Below, one piece after another: positions 17,632-27,473 of a stretch of 64,000 nucleotides of DNA. The stretch is taken from assembly GCF_017349075.1 (NCBI RefSeq), contig NZ_JAFMOF010000001.1:1426001-1490000 (forward strand), read 5' to 3'. The notes below the pieces were generated by a model. That model saw nothing but the letters and a program-made list of their open reading frames with translations, was not told the DNA's origin and made no database searches. Origin of the DNA: Streptomyces triculaminicus (GTDB lineage: Bacteria > Actinomycetota > Actinomycetes > Streptomycetales > Streptomycetaceae). Both the position numbers and the translations under genes were made by a program. The stretch's first letter is position 1; every line of letters starts with the position of its first letter.

Positions 17632-19000
17632 GGAACTTGGACACCTCGACGTTCTGCAGGACGGCGGCGGCGTCCTCCACCAGCACGGCCGCGTTGAAGT
17701 ACGCCGTGAGCAGGTACGAGGTGATGGCCTTCTTGTCGGTGCCCATGTCGCGCATGGACAGGCCCGGCTCGACCTCGTCCGGCACCCCGGCCGGGCGCAG
17801 CCCGATGACGCCCTGCTCGGCCTCGCCGGTGCGCATCAGCAGCACCTGGGTCATCCCGGCGCCGCCGGAGCCGGTGAACGGCATCTTGTCCGAGGGCAGC
17901 AGCGGCACCCCGCGCCAGGTCAGCAGCGGGCTGCCGAAGCGGGTGTCGATGACCGGCGGGACGCCCCGGCGGGTGCACTCGCGGCCGAACGCGGCGATGG
18001 CCCTGGGGTGCGCGACGAAGTAGCCGGGCTGCTTCCATACCCGCGACAGCAGCTCGTCCATGTCGTCGGGGGTCGGCGCGCCCGTGCGGGTCTGCACGCG
18101 CTGGCCCGGGGCGATGTTGTGGAGGAGGCCGAACTCGGGGTGGTTGAGGACCAGCGCCTCCTGGCGCTCGCGCAGCGCCTGGATGGTCAGGCCCGCCTGG
18201 ACCTTCGTCTGGTCCATGGGCGCGTTGTAGAGGTCGGAGACCCGGGTGTGGACGCGCAGGACGGTCTGGGCGAGGGTCATGTGGTATTCACGCGGCGTGT
18301 CCTCGTACTCCACGTACGTGCCCGGGAGTTCGGGCTCGCCGACGTGGCCTCCCGCGAGGTCCACGGGCACCTCGGCGCCGGGCACGGGCCCCTCGCCGGC
18401 GATGTGGGCGTCGAGCGCGGCGCGCAGGCCCGCGTCCCGGTCCGCCAGGGCGTTCAGCGCGTCGAGCTCGATGGTCAGGGCGACGCCGGAGGTGAGCGCC
18501 TTGACGCGGAACGGCAAGGGCTGACATCGGGCCCAGGAGTCGAGGTCGAAGAACTGCCCGTCGCCGATGACCTCGAGCAGCGCGTCCTCGCCGTAGCGTC
18601 CGGTCACGCGCTTCTCCGCGCGGCCGGTGACGATCACCCACAGCTTGTCGCAGGCGGTGCCCTCGTCGGCGAGGACCTGGCCCGGCTCGAAGGACGCCTC
18701 GGTGAAGGCCCCGGCGAGTTCCGCCAACTGACCCCCCTCCGCGCCCCGGAGGAAGGGCAGCTCGCGCAGGTCCTCCGGTACGACGCGGTGGGTGCCGGCC
18801 TCGCCGTAGCAGCTGATCCGGTCGTCGCCGAGGATGAACGTCCGCCTCCGGTTGACGCGGTACACGCCGCCCTCGACGTCGACCCAGGGCAGGGCGCGCA
18901 GCAGGTAGCGGGGCGTGATGCCGCGCATCTGCGGGGTGGTCTTGGTGGTGGTGGCCAACTGCCGTGCGGCGTCGGGCGCGAGACTGAGGCGATCGTTCAC
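17618..19000 (-). CDS. Family-2B encapsulin shell protein with cyclic-nucleotide-binding domain (EshA-like)
   Basis: 460 aa. N-terminal arm and HK97-type fold start (RYLLRALPWVDVEGGVYRVNRRR), an inserted cNMP-binding-like domain at about 80-210 (LRELPFLRGAEGGQLAELAGAFTE... FEPGQVLADEGTACDKLWVIVTGRAE), then the rest of the capsid fold (EYHMTLAQTVLRVHTRVSDLYN... TAYFNAAVLVEDAAAVLQNVEV). This architecture is that of family-2B encapsulins such as EshA. GTG 19000 has GAGGAGG 6 nt upstream; the open frame beyond it is ignored. It is first in an operon with the cysteine desulfurase, which it should enclose. Confidence 0.9.
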   Translation of the reverse strand: MNDRLSLAPDAARQLATTTKTTPQMRGITPRYLLRALPWVDVEGGVYRVNRRRTFILGDDRISCYGEAGTHRVVPEDLRELPFLRGAEGGQLAELAGAFTEASFEPGQVLADEGTACDKLWVIVTGRAEKRVTGRYGEDALLEVIGDGQFFDLDSWARCQPLPFRVKALTSGVALTIELDALNALADRDAGLRAALDAHIAGEGPVPGAEVPVDLAGGHVGEPELPGTYVEYEDTPREYHMTLAQTVLRVHTRVSDLYNAPMDQTKVQAGLTIQALRERQEALVLNHPEFGLLHNIAPGQRVQTRTGAPTPDDMDELLSRVWKQPGYFVAHPRAIAAFGRECTRRGVPPVIDTRFGSPLLTWRGVPLLPSDKMPFTGSGGAGMTQVLLMRTGEAEQGVIGLRPAGVPDEVEPGLSMRDMGTDKKAITSYLLTAYFNAAVLVEDAAAVLQNVEVSKFHDYS

Positions 19001-19699
19001 GGGTGTCCTCCTCGGTCGGGCCCGCGTGGAGGGGCCATGCGGGCCATCGAGGACCGATCGTCCGGTCGGGCCGTCGTCCGTCACAAGGCCTCCGGCCTGG
19101 GGCGCGCGTCCTGAAATGATCGACATCTTGAGCGACCGGCCCGGTGCGGGGGGCCGTCGGCCGGTCTCACGTGCCCGTGACATGTGCGTCGAGCGGCCGG
19201 CGCCTGTCGGTCGTATGGCCCGGAGCCCGCGGCGGAGGTTTGGTCCGCACCAGGACTCGGCCGGATTCGATCCCCGTCATCCGCCCGGAATGCGCCGCTC
19301 CCGGTGAGAGGCGTCCGAAAATCGACGGTCCGCAATGCGGTGATCGTTGTCCCGGCGCGGTAATGCTGTCGGAATTCGGCCTCTCGGCTGGCCGGATCCC
19401 ATCCCTGGAATGTTCTGTTCCGCCGTATGGACGGGGGATCAACGCCGCCTGGCGGCCCGTGAATTTACTAGGACTGCCGAACAAAGGGGCAGTTTCAGGA
19501 TCTCTTCCGCTAGTGTCCGACGGTGCGGGTGGGGCGCATCGCGCCACGCCTCTCGCCTGAGCCTTGATACGCCCGGGACCGGTGTGTGGCGCGCAGACCG
19601 TGCGGACTCGCCGGCTCCGGGTGAAGCCGCCTCCCCTGCCTCGCGGCAGGGGCCCTGCCGACGGCGGATCCCGACGGCAGGACATATGGAGGAGCAGAA
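19001..19699. other. Divergent intergenic region, 0.7 kb
   Basis: No convincing coding sequence on either strand. The region separates the encapsulin operon (minus) from the E1 alpha/beta operon (plus) and must hold both promoters. It is somewhat richer in A and T around 19270-19510 than its surroundings. The last bases contain GGAGGAG at 19688-19694, the ribosome-binding site of the E1 alpha gene. Confidence 0.6.
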
Positions 19700-20788
19700 T
19701 TGGGTGCGAAAGACCTCGTGGACGAGCCGGAGCTCGTCCAGCTGCTGAGCCCGGAGGGCCGGCGGATCGATCATCCGCGCTATTCCCTCGACATCGGACC
19801 GGACGCCCTGCGCGGGCTCTACCGGGACATGGTGCTGACGCGCCGCTTCGATGCCGAGGCGGTGACGCTGCAGCGCCAGGGTGAGCTGGGCCTGTGGGCC
19901 TCGCTGCTGGGCCAGGAGGCCGCGCAGATCGGTTCGGGCCGCGCGACGCGGCCCGACGACTACGTCTTCCCCTGCTATCGCGAGCACGGCGTCGCCTGGA
20001 CCCGGGGCGTGGACCCCCTCAAGCTGCTCGGCATGTTCCGTGGTGTCAACCACGGCGGCTGGGACCCCAACGAGAACAACTTCCACCTCTACACCATCGT
20101 CATCGGCCCGCCGCTGCTCCACGCGGCCGGATACGCCATGGGCGTGCTCGCCGACGGCGCCGACACCGCCGTCCTGTCGTACTTCGGCGACGGCGCCTCC
20201 AGCCAGGGCGACGTGGCGGAGGCCTTCACCTTCGCGTCCGTCCACAACGCCCCGGTCGTCTTCTTCTGCCAGAACAACCAGTGGGCCATCTCCACGCCCA
20301 CCGAGCGCCAGACCAGGGTGCCCATCCACCGCCGGGCCGCCGGCTGGGGCTTCCCCGGCGTGCGCGTCGACGGCAACGACGTGCTGGCCTGTCTGGCCGT
20401 GACCCGGGACGCCCTGGAGCGGGCCCGCTCGGGGCAGGGGCCGATGCTCATCGAGGCGCTGACCTACCGCATGGGCGCCCACGCCACCTCCGACGACCCC
20501 ACGCGCTACCGCGAGGACGCCGAGCGGCGGGAGTGGGAGGCCAAGGACCCGATCCTGCGGCTCGAGCGGCACCTGACCCAGGAGGGCCACGCCGACGACG
20601 CCTTCTACGCCGAGGTGGCGGAGGAGGGCGAACGGCTCGCGCGCCGGATCCGCGAGGGGGTGCGGGCCATGCCCGACCCCGACAGCGCGGCGATGTTCCG
20701 GCACGTCTACGCCGACGGCCACGAGCTCGTCGAGGAAGAGCAGAAACGATTCGCTGACTACCAGGCCTCGTTCGAGGAGGGCAACTGA
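19700..20788 (+). CDS. Thiamine-diphosphate-dependent 2-oxoacid dehydrogenase E1, alpha subunit
   Basis: 362 aa. It has E1 alpha landmarks: GQEAAQIGSGRATRPDDYVFPCYREHG, the ThDP-binding GDGASSQGDVAEAFTFASVHNAPVVFFCQNNQ (GDG...NN) and the phosphorylation-loop-like YRMGAHATSDDPTRYR. Together with E1 beta it decarboxylates a 2-oxo acid (pyruvate or branched chain). The start is TTG with GGAGGAG 5 nt before it; no ATG fits. E1 beta follows after one base. No E2 or E3 gene is close, so the acyl acceptor must come from elsewhere or the product may be a free aldehyde or acid. Confidence 0.88.
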   Translation: MGAKDLVDEPELVQLLSPEGRRIDHPRYSLDIGPDALRGLYRDMVLTRRFDAEAVTLQRQGELGLWASLLGQEAAQIGSGRATRPDDYVFPCYREHGVAWTRGVDPLKLLGMFRGVNHGGWDPNENNFHLYTIVIGPPLLHAAGYAMGVLADGADTAVLSYFGDGASSQGDVAEAFTFASVHNAPVVFFCQNNQWAISTPTERQTRVPIHRRAAGWGFPGVRVDGNDVLACLAVTRDALERARSGQGPMLIEALTYRMGAHATSDDPTRYREDAERREWEAKDPILRLERHLTQEGHADDAFYAEVAEEGERLARRIREGVRAMPDPDSAAMFRHVYADGHELVEEEQKRFADYQASFEEGN

Positions 20789-20789
20789 C

Positions 20790-21770
20790 GTGGTGTCCCA
20801 GGAGATGACGCTCGCAGGCGCCCTCAACGCCTCCCTGCGCAGAGCGCTGGAGGACGACCCGAAGGTGCGGATTTCCGGCGAGGACGTGGGCCGGCTGGGT
20901 GGCGTCTTCCGCGTCACCGACGGCCTGCAGAAGGATTTCGGCGAGACCCGGGTCTCCGACTCGCCGCTGGCCGAGTCCGGCATCGTCGGGACGGCGATCG
21001 GGCTCGCGCTGCGCGGCTACCGGCCGGTGGTGGAGATCCAGTTCGACGGGTTCGTCTTCCCCGCGTTCAACCAGATCGTCACGCAGTTGGCGAAGATGCA
21101 CGCCCGCTCCCTCGGCAAGGTCCGGCTGCCGGTCGTCGTGCGGATCCCGTACGGCGGCGGGATCGGCGCGATCGAGCACCACAGCGAGTCGCCCGAGGCG
21201 TACTTCATGCACACCGCGGGCCTCAAGGTGGTGTCCCCGGCCACCGCCGAGGACGGCTACTGGATGCTGCGGCAGGCCATCCAGAGCGACGACCCGGTGA
21301 TCTTCTTCGAGCCGAAGCGCCGCTACTGGGACAAGGCGCCCGTCGACACCTCGGTCGCGCCCGCGCCCCTGCACAAGGCCCGCGTCGTCCGGCCCGGGAC
21401 CGACGCGACGCTCGTCACCTACGGCCCCACGGTCAGGGTGGGCCTGGAGGCGGCCGCCGCGGCGGCCGAGGACGGCACGTCGCTGGAGGTGGTGGACCTC
21501 AGGTCGCTCTCCCCGCTCGACTTCGGCACGGTGCGGGCGTCGGTGGAGAAGACCGGGCGGCTGGTGGTCGTCCACGAGGCCCCCGTCTTCGTCGGGCCCG
21601 GCGCCGAGATCGCCGCCCGCGTCCAGGAGCAGTGCTTCTACCACCTGGAGGCGCCGGTCCTGCGGGTCGGCGGCTTCCACGCCCCGTACCCGCCGTCGAG
21701 GCTGGAGGACGACTACCTTCCGGGCCTGGACCGGGTGCTCGACAGCGTGGACCAGGTGCTCGCGTACTGA
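20790..21770 (+). CDS. 2-oxoacid dehydrogenase E1, beta subunit
   Basis: 326 aa, full length for the family. Pyrimidine-binding domain with SGEDVGRLGGVFRVTDGL, SDSPLAESGIVGTAIGLALRGYRPVVEIQF and the transketolase C-terminal domain (TLVTYGPTVRVGLEAAAAAAEDGTSLEVVDLRSLSPLD). It pairs with the alpha subunit one base upstream to form an alpha2beta2 E1. It is closed by a hairpin at 21785-21828. By context the pair belongs to the cluster with LeuCD and the isopropylmalate-synthase-like enzyme. Confidence 0.88.
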   Translation: MVSQEMTLAGALNASLRRALEDDPKVRISGEDVGRLGGVFRVTDGLQKDFGETRVSDSPLAESGIVGTAIGLALRGYRPVVEIQFDGFVFPAFNQIVTQLAKMHARSLGKVRLPVVVRIPYGGGIGAIEHHSESPEAYFMHTAGLKVVSPATAEDGYWMLRQAIQSDDPVIFFEPKRRYWDKAPVDTSVAPAPLHKARVVRPGTDATLVTYGPTVRVGLEAAAAAAEDGTSLEVVDLRSLSPLDFGTVRASVEKTGRLVVVHEAPVFVGPGAEIAARVQEQCFYHLEAPVLRVGGFHAPYPPSRLEDDYLPGLDRVLDSVDQVLAY

Positions 21771-21784
21771 TTCCCGCGCGACGG

Positions 21785-21828
21785 CGTACGGGCCCGCCGC
21801 GGCCGGAGGGTCGCGGCGGGCCCGTACG
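21785..21828. terminator. Bidirectional hairpin between E1 beta and lysR
   Basis: A perfect 17-bp stem (CGTACGGGCCCGCCGCG, 21785-21801, with 21812-21828) between the ends of two convergent genes. There is no T-run. Confidence 0.75.
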
Positions 21829-21836
21829 GCCGGCGC

Positions 21837-22772
21837 CTACGAGCGGACGGCCAGCGGGTTCGCCGGGCGGCCCGTCCTGCTGGGCGGCTGGGTCCAGTCC
21901 TCGCGGTTGGCGAGGGTCTGGGCGACGGAGATGAACGCGGCCACCGCCCGCGAGTTCTTGGCCCGGGGGCTCATCGCGATGGCCAGCTTGCGGGAGACCG
22001 CCGGCGTCAGCGGCACGACGCGCAGGCCGGCCGGCATGACGGGCATCGCCAGGGAGGGCAGCACCGTGATGCCGTGTCCTCCCGCGACCATGGCGAGCAG
22101 GGCGTTCACGTCCTGCACCCGATAGGCGATGTGCGGTTCGAGGCCGACCGTACGGAACATCGCCCGGACCATCGCCTCCATTCCGCCCACCGGCAGCAGA
22201 AGCGGTTCCGTGGAGAGCTGCTGAACGCGCAGCCCGGCACCGGCATTCTGTGCCAAACGGTGCGCGGCGGGCAGGACGGCGTACATCCGGTCCTGCAGCA
22301 GCGGAATGGTGGAGAGGTCCTTCTTGGGCAGCGTCACGATGCCCACGTCGATGGCATAACCGCGCAGCCAATCGGCGATCTGCATATCCGGGCCGTCCCG
22401 CAACTCGATTTCCAGCTGTGGGTGACGGGTGCGCAGAGCGGTCATCAGGGCCGGCAGCAACCGGCACGCGAAACTCTGGCTCGTGCCGATCCTGATCCGG
22501 CCCCGCAGGTCCTCCGGCGCGCTGTTGGCGGCGTGCCGCATCTGTTCCGAGTGCATGAGCACGGCGCGCGTGTGGGCCAACACGCGACGTCCCGTCTCGG
22601 TGAGTTCGATTCCGGTGCGGTCGCGCTTCATGAGGCCGACACCGAGCTCTTTTTCCAGGCTCGATATGGCATGACTCACGGCGGACTGGCTGATGTCAAG
22701 TGCTCGGGCCGCAGCGGTGAAGCTGCCCGTGTCAATAATCGCGGCAAAGGCGGCGCATTGCGAAAGCTTCAT
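21837..22772 (-). CDS. LysR-family transcriptional regulator
   Basis: 311 aa. The N-terminal winged helix is typical: MKLSQCAAFAAIIDTGSFTAAARALDISQSAVSHAISSLEKELGVGL. The effector-binding part begins at RGRIRIGTSQSFACRLLPALM. Translation upstream of 22772 lacks family features, so I start at this ATG, although its ribosome-binding site (GGAG) is about 14 nt away and weak. It is likely to control the leuC/leuD/FAD operon or the E1 genes on either side. The ligand may be a pathway intermediate. Confidence 0.85.
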   Translation of the reverse strand: MKLSQCAAFAAIIDTGSFTAAARALDISQSAVSHAISSLEKELGVGLMKRDRTGIELTETGRRVLAHTRAVLMHSEQMRHAANSAPEDLRGRIRIGTSQSFACRLLPALMTALRTRHPQLEIELRDGPDMQIADWLRGYAIDVGIVTLPKKDLSTIPLLQDRMYAVLPAAHRLAQNAGAGLRVQQLSTEPLLLPVGGMEAMVRAMFRTVGLEPHIAYRVQDVNALLAMVAGGHGITVLPSLAMPVMPAGLRVVPLTPAVSRKLAIAMSPRAKNSRAVAAFISVAQTLANREDWTQPPSRTGRPANPLAVRS

Positions 22773-22989
22773 AAAACGATATGGCTCCGCACGCCAGATG
22801 ACGCGGCGCACGGAGCCAACCCCCCTCAAGTTCAGCTCGGCTCGTACAGGATAGCGCCTCGAGTAACCGTGAGCGAGACTCATGTAACCCGAAAGTAACT
22901 TGCTTGCGCGGCGCTTAAGCGGGGCTGAAGCCGATAGGGGAAATAGCGGCTTTACTGTGTAATTTTTTGCGGCCGGTGCCGTTTGTCAT

Positions 22990-23604
22990 TCAGCGCGGCG
23001 GCGCCACGGCGTCGGCGAGGGTGGTGGGCAGGGCCGGCCGGCGGCCGCGCTCGTAGGCCGCGATGGCCTCCTCGTGCAGCAGGGTCGCGGCGATGGCGTC
23101 CAGGCCGGCGAGCATCCGGTCGCGGGCGTCCTCGTCCAGCGTGAACGGATGGACGCGGCCCGCGCAGCGGACCTCCAGCCGCTCGAGGTCGACGATCACC
23201 TCCGTCCGCGGCTCGGCCTCCACGGCCTCCCACAGCTCCTCGACCGTGGCGAGCGGGAGCTGGACCGTCAGCAGCCCGTTCATCAGCGAGTTGCCGCGGA
23301 AGATGTCCCCGTACCGGGGGGCGATGACGACCTTGAACCCGTAGTCCTGCAGGGCCCACACCGCGTACTCGCGGGACGAGCCGGTGCCGAAGTCGTTGCC
23401 CGCGATCAGCACCGTCGACCCGGCGTACCGGGGCTGGTTGAGGACGAACGACGGGTCGTCGCCGCGCCAGTCGGCGAAGAGCGCGTCCGCGTGGCCGTCG
23501 CGGGTGGTGCTGGCGCAGAAACGCACCGGGATGATCTGGTCCGTGTCGACGTTGCTGCGCCGCAGGGGCGCCGCCGTGCCGGTGTGGACGGTGAACTTCT
23601 CCAT
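22990..23604 (-). CDS. leuD: Isopropylmalate dehydratase small subunit (LeuD-like)
   Basis: 204 aa, typical length. Conserved LeuD elements: LRRSNVDTDQIIPVRF, the substrate-discriminating loop NDFGTGSSREYAVWAL and VVIAPRYGDIFRGNSLMNGLL. With LeuC it moves a hydroxyl between C2 and C3 of a substituted malate. It starts 11 nt after the leuC stop (GTGAGG 9 nt before the ATG). As part of this cluster it is probably a second, dedicated copy rather than the housekeeping leucine enzyme. Confidence 0.9.
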   Translation of the reverse strand: MEKFTVHTGTAAPLRRSNVDTDQIIPVRFCASTTRDGHADALFADWRGDDPSFVLNQPRYAGSTVLIAGNDFGTGSSREYAVWALQDYGFKVVIAPRYGDIFRGNSLMNGLLTVQLPLATVEELWEAVEAEPRTEVIVDLERLEVRCAGRVHPFTLDEDARDRMLAGLDAIAATLLHEEAIAAYERGRRPALPTTLADAVAPPR

Positions 23605-23615
23605 GAACGTGGACC

Positions 23616-25016
23616 TCACAGATCGGCGGGGGCGGCGAGGCGGCCGGCCACGGCGGTGGCGGCGGCGACCGGAGGCGAGACGATGTGCGTCCGCGAGCCC
23701 TTGCCCTGCCGTCCCTCGAAGTTGCGGTTGTTGGTGGACGCCGCGCGCTCGCCCGGGCGCAGCCGGTCCTCGTTGAGGGCCGCGCACATCGAGCAGCCCG
23801 CGCCGGCCCGGAAGTCGGCGCCCGCCTCGGCGAAGACCCGGTCGAGGCCCTCCTCCACGGCCTGCAGGCGCACCTGCGCCGAGCCGGGGACGATCACCAT
23901 GTGGAGGCCGTCCGCCACGCGCCGGCCCTTGAGCACGTCGGCGGCCGCCCGCAGGTCCTCGATGCGGCTGTTGGTGCACGAGCCGAGGAAGACGGTGTCG
24001 ATGGAGATGTCGCGCATGGCGGTGCCGGGCTTGAGGTCCATGTACTCCAGGGCCCGTTCGGCGGCCGCGCGCTCCTCCTCGCCCTCGAAGTCGGTGTGCG
24101 CGGGCACGTGGCCGTCGAGCGGGATGCTCTGGCCGGGGTTGGTGCCCCAGGAGACGTACGGGCTCAGGGTGGCGGCGTCGAGGTGGACCTCCTTGTCGAA
24201 CACCGCGTCCGCGTCCGTGCGCAGGGTCTTCCAGTAGGCCACCTCCGCGTCCCAGTCGGCGCCCTGGGGCATGCCGGGGCGGGACTTGAGGTAGGCGAAC
24301 GTGGTCTCGTCGGGGGCGATCAGGCCCGCGCGGGAGCCCGCCTCGACGGACATGTTGCACAGGGTCATCCGGGCCTCCATCGACAGGGCCGTGATGGTGT
24401 CGCCCCGGTACTCGATGATGTGGCCCTGGCCGCCCGCGGTGCCGATCTTCGCGATGAGGGCGAGGATGACGTCCTTGGCGGTGACGCCGGCAGGCAGTTC
24501 GCCGGTGACGTTGACTGCGAGGTCCTTCATGCGGCGCATCGACAGCGTCTGGGTGGCGAGCGCGTGCTCGACCTGGCTGGCGCCGATGCCGAAGGCGAGT
24601 GCCCCGAAGGCGCCGAGCGTCGTGGTGTGCGAGTCGCAGCAGACGATGGTCATGCCGGGGCGGGTCAGGCCCAGCTCGGGCGCGATGACGTGCACGATGC
24701 CCTGACCGGGGTCGCCCAGGCGGTGCAGCGGGATGCCGAACTGGGCGCAGTTGGAGCGCATCAGTTCGGCCTGGCGGCGCCCGGAGGGGTCCTTGATGAT
24801 GCGGTCGATGGCGATCGTGGGGGTGTTGTGGTCCTCGGTGCCGACGGTGAGGTCGGGCCTGCGGACCGTGCGCCCGGCGGCCCGCAGACGGTCGAACGCC
24901 TGCGGGGTGTTCACCTCGTGCAGCAGCTGCAGGTCGATGTAGAGGAGGTCGTCTCCGGCGCTGTTGTGTCGTACGACGTGTGCGTCCCAGGTCTTCTGCG
25001 CCAATGTCGAGCCCAT
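23616..25016 (-). CDS. leuC: Isopropylmalate dehydratase large subunit (LeuC-like)
   Basis: 466 aa aconitase-superfamily protein. The [4Fe-4S] ligands are visible as one cysteine in [13 protein letters not shown] and two in [20 protein letters not shown] and [30 protein letters not shown] are strictly conserved LeuC motifs. It forms the heterodimer with LeuD directly downstream, and the two share a transcript with the FAD protein upstream (73-nt gap). Enzymes of this type also act on benzylmalate, homocitrate or phosphonomethylmalate analogues in natural-product pathways. Confidence 0.9.
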   Translation of the reverse strand: MGSTLAQKTWDAHVVRHNSAGDDLLYIDLQLLHEVNTPQAFDRLRAAGRTVRRPDLTVGTEDHNTPTIAIDRIIKDPSGRRQAELMRSNCAQFGIPLHRLGDPGQGIVHVIAPELGLTRPGMTIVCCDSHTTTLGAFGALAFGIGASQVEHALATQTLSMRRMKDLAVNVTGELPAGVTAKDVILALIAKIGTAGGQGHIIEYRGDTITALSMEARMTLCNMSVEAGSRAGLIAPDETTFAYLKSRPGMPQGADWDAEVAYWKTLRTDADAVFDKEVHLDAATLSPYVSWGTNPGQSIPLDGHVPAHTDFEGEEERAAAERALEYMDLKPGTAMRDISIDTVFLGSCTNSRIEDLRAAADVLKGRRVADGLHMVIVPGSAQVRLQAVEEGLDRVFAEAGADFRAGAGCSMCAALNEDRLRPGERAASTNNRNFEGRQGKGSRTHIVSPPVAAATAVAGRLAAPADL

Positions 25017-25089
25017 GTGACTCTCTCTGCTCCCTGCGGTTCGTGGTGTCGGTGGTACGGGACGGGCGGCCGTGGGGCCGCCCGTCGGG

Positions 25090-27078
25090 TCACTGGTCGC
25101 CGTCGGCCCGGCCGATGGCCGCGCCCGTGCCCACGGCGATCGGCTCGCGCTCGGGAACGGTCAGCGCGGCGGCGGCGATGGCGTCGGCGTCCTGGACGAA
25201 GTCGGTCCAGAACCCGGGCCGGCTGCTGCCGCCCTGCATGAACCAGCGGGTGTGCTCGGTCGGGATGCCCAGGACGTACAGGCCCTCGTCGGGCTGCCCG
25301 TCCCGGCCCACCGGGTGGAAGGGCGCCCGCGTGACGAAGACGCCGCCGGTGTCGAAGGCCTCGTCGCCCCGGCCGTTGACGTAGGAGGTCCAGATGCCCC
25401 GCTCGACCAGGCGCCGGGTGAGCGGCGCGGGGTCGCGGTGCACGTCGGGGGTGGGGATACGGGCGTCGATCACGGTGTCGACGAGCGTACGGGAGCCGGC
25501 CACGGCCGGGGAGGACATGGCGAAGCGTCCGCTGTCCTCGTCGCCCTCGAAGCAGGTCTGGGGGCCCACGATGCGCAGGTGGCCGCTGTCGATCAGGGCG
25601 GCGACCTGCCGCAGGCGGATCATGGGCGGGCCGGCGGCCAGGAAGGAGCTGCGCGGCACGAACCAGCCGAGGAAGTCGGTGCGGTGCGACCGCGGGGTGA
25701 GGCCGGCGAAGTCCACCAGGCCGCGGATGATGCCCCGGGTGTCGCGCAGGACGTCCAGCGCCGCCTTCAGCGGCGAGTCCACGTTGCCCCGCTCGGCGTG
25801 GGCCAGGTCGTCGCGCAGCGCCTCGTCCAGGTCCTTGGCGAAGGCCTCGGGGCTGTCGTAGACGCGGCCGGTGAAGGGGCGCGCCAGCGACTCCAGGTCC
25901 ACGGGCGGCAGGCCGCCGACGTCGTGGCGGGCCGCGATGGCCCGGACGTCCGGCACGCCGTGCTCGGCGGCGCTCACCACGTCGGCGGTGAAGGCGGCGG
26001 CCCGCTCCTCGCCGGAGGCCAGGCGTATCTCCGTGCGGAAGTAGACGAGTTCGACCTCGGCGAGCAGCAGGGGCAGCGCGTCTCGGTTGAAGTCGCAGGT
26101 GCCGTCGGGGCTTTGGGCGCGGACCCGGTCGGCGGTGAACAGGAGGGTGCTGTAACGGAAGTCGTGGTGCTTCTGGTTGCGGCCGCGGGCGGGCAGCGGC
26201 ATGCCGCTGCGCGAGCCGGCCACCAGCACCGGCTCGTCACCGCTCGGCTCGTAGGCGAGCCGGCCGTCCGCGCCCTCGGTGAACCGGCCGCCGCGGCCCA
26301 GGGTGAGCGCGGCCATGACGTCGTAGAAGGACAGGCCCAGGCCCAGCACGCCGACGTACGAGCCGGCGGGGATCTCCGCGAGCGGCATGTCGGCGGCGGA
26401 GTCGCCGCGGACGTAGCGCACGTCCGGGTGGGCGGCCGCGAACTCGGCGAGCGTCTTCTGCTGTCCGGACAGCTCGGGCGTGGTGTGGCCGGTGGTGAGG
26501 ACGACGCGGTCGGCGTCCAGCGCCGAGCCGTCGGCCAGCGACAGGCGGTAGCCGTCCATCGTGCGCTCGAGGTCGGTGACCTCGCCGCGCACCCGGTGCA
26601 GGACCGCGTGCGGGGGCAGGCCGGCCTCGACGGTCTCCAGGACGAACTGCATGTAGCGGCCGTGCAGGGCGCGCGGGGCGTAGCCGTTGGGGCCCGCGTA
26701 GGTGTCGGGCTCGTTGGCCTGCCACCACTGCGCGAGCGAGGGGCCGGCGCCGGGGCGGGCGGGGCCGCCGTCGGGGGTGCCGGAGAAGGAGGAGACCTCG
26801 GCCGCCACGGTGTTCATCAGGAACCATTCGGGCTGGTCCGTGCGCCACACCCGGCCGCTGCCGACCTGTACGGGGTCGATCAGGAGGATCTCCACCGGCC
26901 CCCGGGCCGGCTCCTCCGCCAGCCGGGCCGCCAGCCGCTCCACCACGCTCAGCCCGCGCGGGCCGCTGCCCACCACCGCGATCCGGTGCGCACCCGCCGC
27001 CCCGGGGCGGGGGTCGAGCAAGCCGGCCTCGGACGGCTTGGTGAGCCGGGAGGAACTGCCGTCAGCGCGGTCCTTCAC
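25090..27078 (-). CDS. Large FAD/NAD(P)-binding protein, function unknown
   Basis: 662 aa. An N-terminal dinucleotide fold ([23 protein letters not shown], about 31-53) with the FAD_NAD_binding_9-type architecture, [12 protein letters not shown] and a second nucleotide motif [20 protein letters not shown]. The C-terminal end has the FAD-closing [17 protein letters not shown]. Related proteins are annotated as FAD-dependent or hydroxylase-like, without a known reaction. GTG start with GAGAGG 7 nt upstream. First gene of the operon with leuC and leuD, so it probably oxidises or hydroxylates an intermediate of that pathway. Confidence 0.75.
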   Translation of the reverse strand: MKDRADGSSSRLTKPSEAGLLDPRPGAAGAHRIAVVGSGPRGLSVVERLAARLAEEPARGPVEILLIDPVQVGSGRVWRTDQPEWFLMNTVAAEVSSFSGTPDGGPARPGAGPSLAQWWQANEPDTYAGPNGYAPRALHGRYMQFVLETVEAGLPPHAVLHRVRGEVTDLERTMDGYRLSLADGSALDADRVVLTTGHTTPELSGQQKTLAEFAAAHPDVRYVRGDSAADMPLAEIPAGSYVGVLGLGLSFYDVMAALTLGRGGRFTEGADGRLAYEPSGDEPVLVAGSRSGMPLPARGRNQKHHDFRYSTLLFTADRVRAQSPDGTCDFNRDALPLLLAEVELVYFRTEIRLASGEERAAAFTADVVSAAEHGVPDVRAIAARHDVGGLPPVDLESLARPFTGRVYDSPEAFAKDLDEALRDDLAHAERGNVDSPLKAALDVLRDTRGIIRGLVDFAGLTPRSHRTDFLGWFVPRSSFLAAGPPMIRLRQVAALIDSGHLRIVGPQTCFEGDEDSGRFAMSSPAVAGSRTLVDTVIDARIPTPDVHRDPAPLTRRLVERGIWTSYVNGRGDEAFDTGGVFVTRAPFHPVGRDGQPDEGLYVLGIPTEHTRWFMQGGSSRPGFWTDFVQDADAIAAAALTVPEREPIAVGTGAAIGRADGDQ

Positions 27079-27473
27079 TTGTCAACCTCTCTCGAAAACA
27101 ATCGCCGCGGGGGCCCGGCACGAGGAATTCATGCCGGCGAGGGGTTTCGGGTCGTTCGGCCGACATTTATTCAGCTCGAATTCAATTCACCGATAACCTT
27201 GCGGATGATCACTCTAGTCTCGATCTGCATCGCTGATCAATACCGAGCCGTTCATGCTTTGTATGAGCTCTCCTCATGGGCCTCCGAGGGTGACCTGGAA
27301 GGCAAACATGCAGGTCAGAAGCTTGGCGTGGCGGCTGGGTGGGCGTTCGCGACCGCTCCCCGGGCTTTCTCGAGCCCTATTCCCATATCCATCGTTTGAC
27401 GTGCCAACGATCTGTTCGGTCTAATCGCGCTCACCGGCTGGCTCTGGCCAGCCGCTGCGCACTGGGAGGGAAA
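27079..27473. other. Divergent promoter region in the cluster centre
   Basis: 395 bases between the FAD-leuC-leuD operon (minus) and the hydrolase-aminotransferase-synthase operon (plus). They are noticeably richer in A and T than the flanking genes, as expected for promoters, and hold no supported gene. Both operons could be controlled together from here; I see no clear operator palindrome. Confidence 0.6.

Noticed and set aside
22990..25016. LeuC/LeuD as the ordinary leucine operon
   Set aside because: The pair shares its operon with a large FAD protein and stands amid pathway enzymes, apart from leuB and leuA. This cannot be proved without the rest of the genome.
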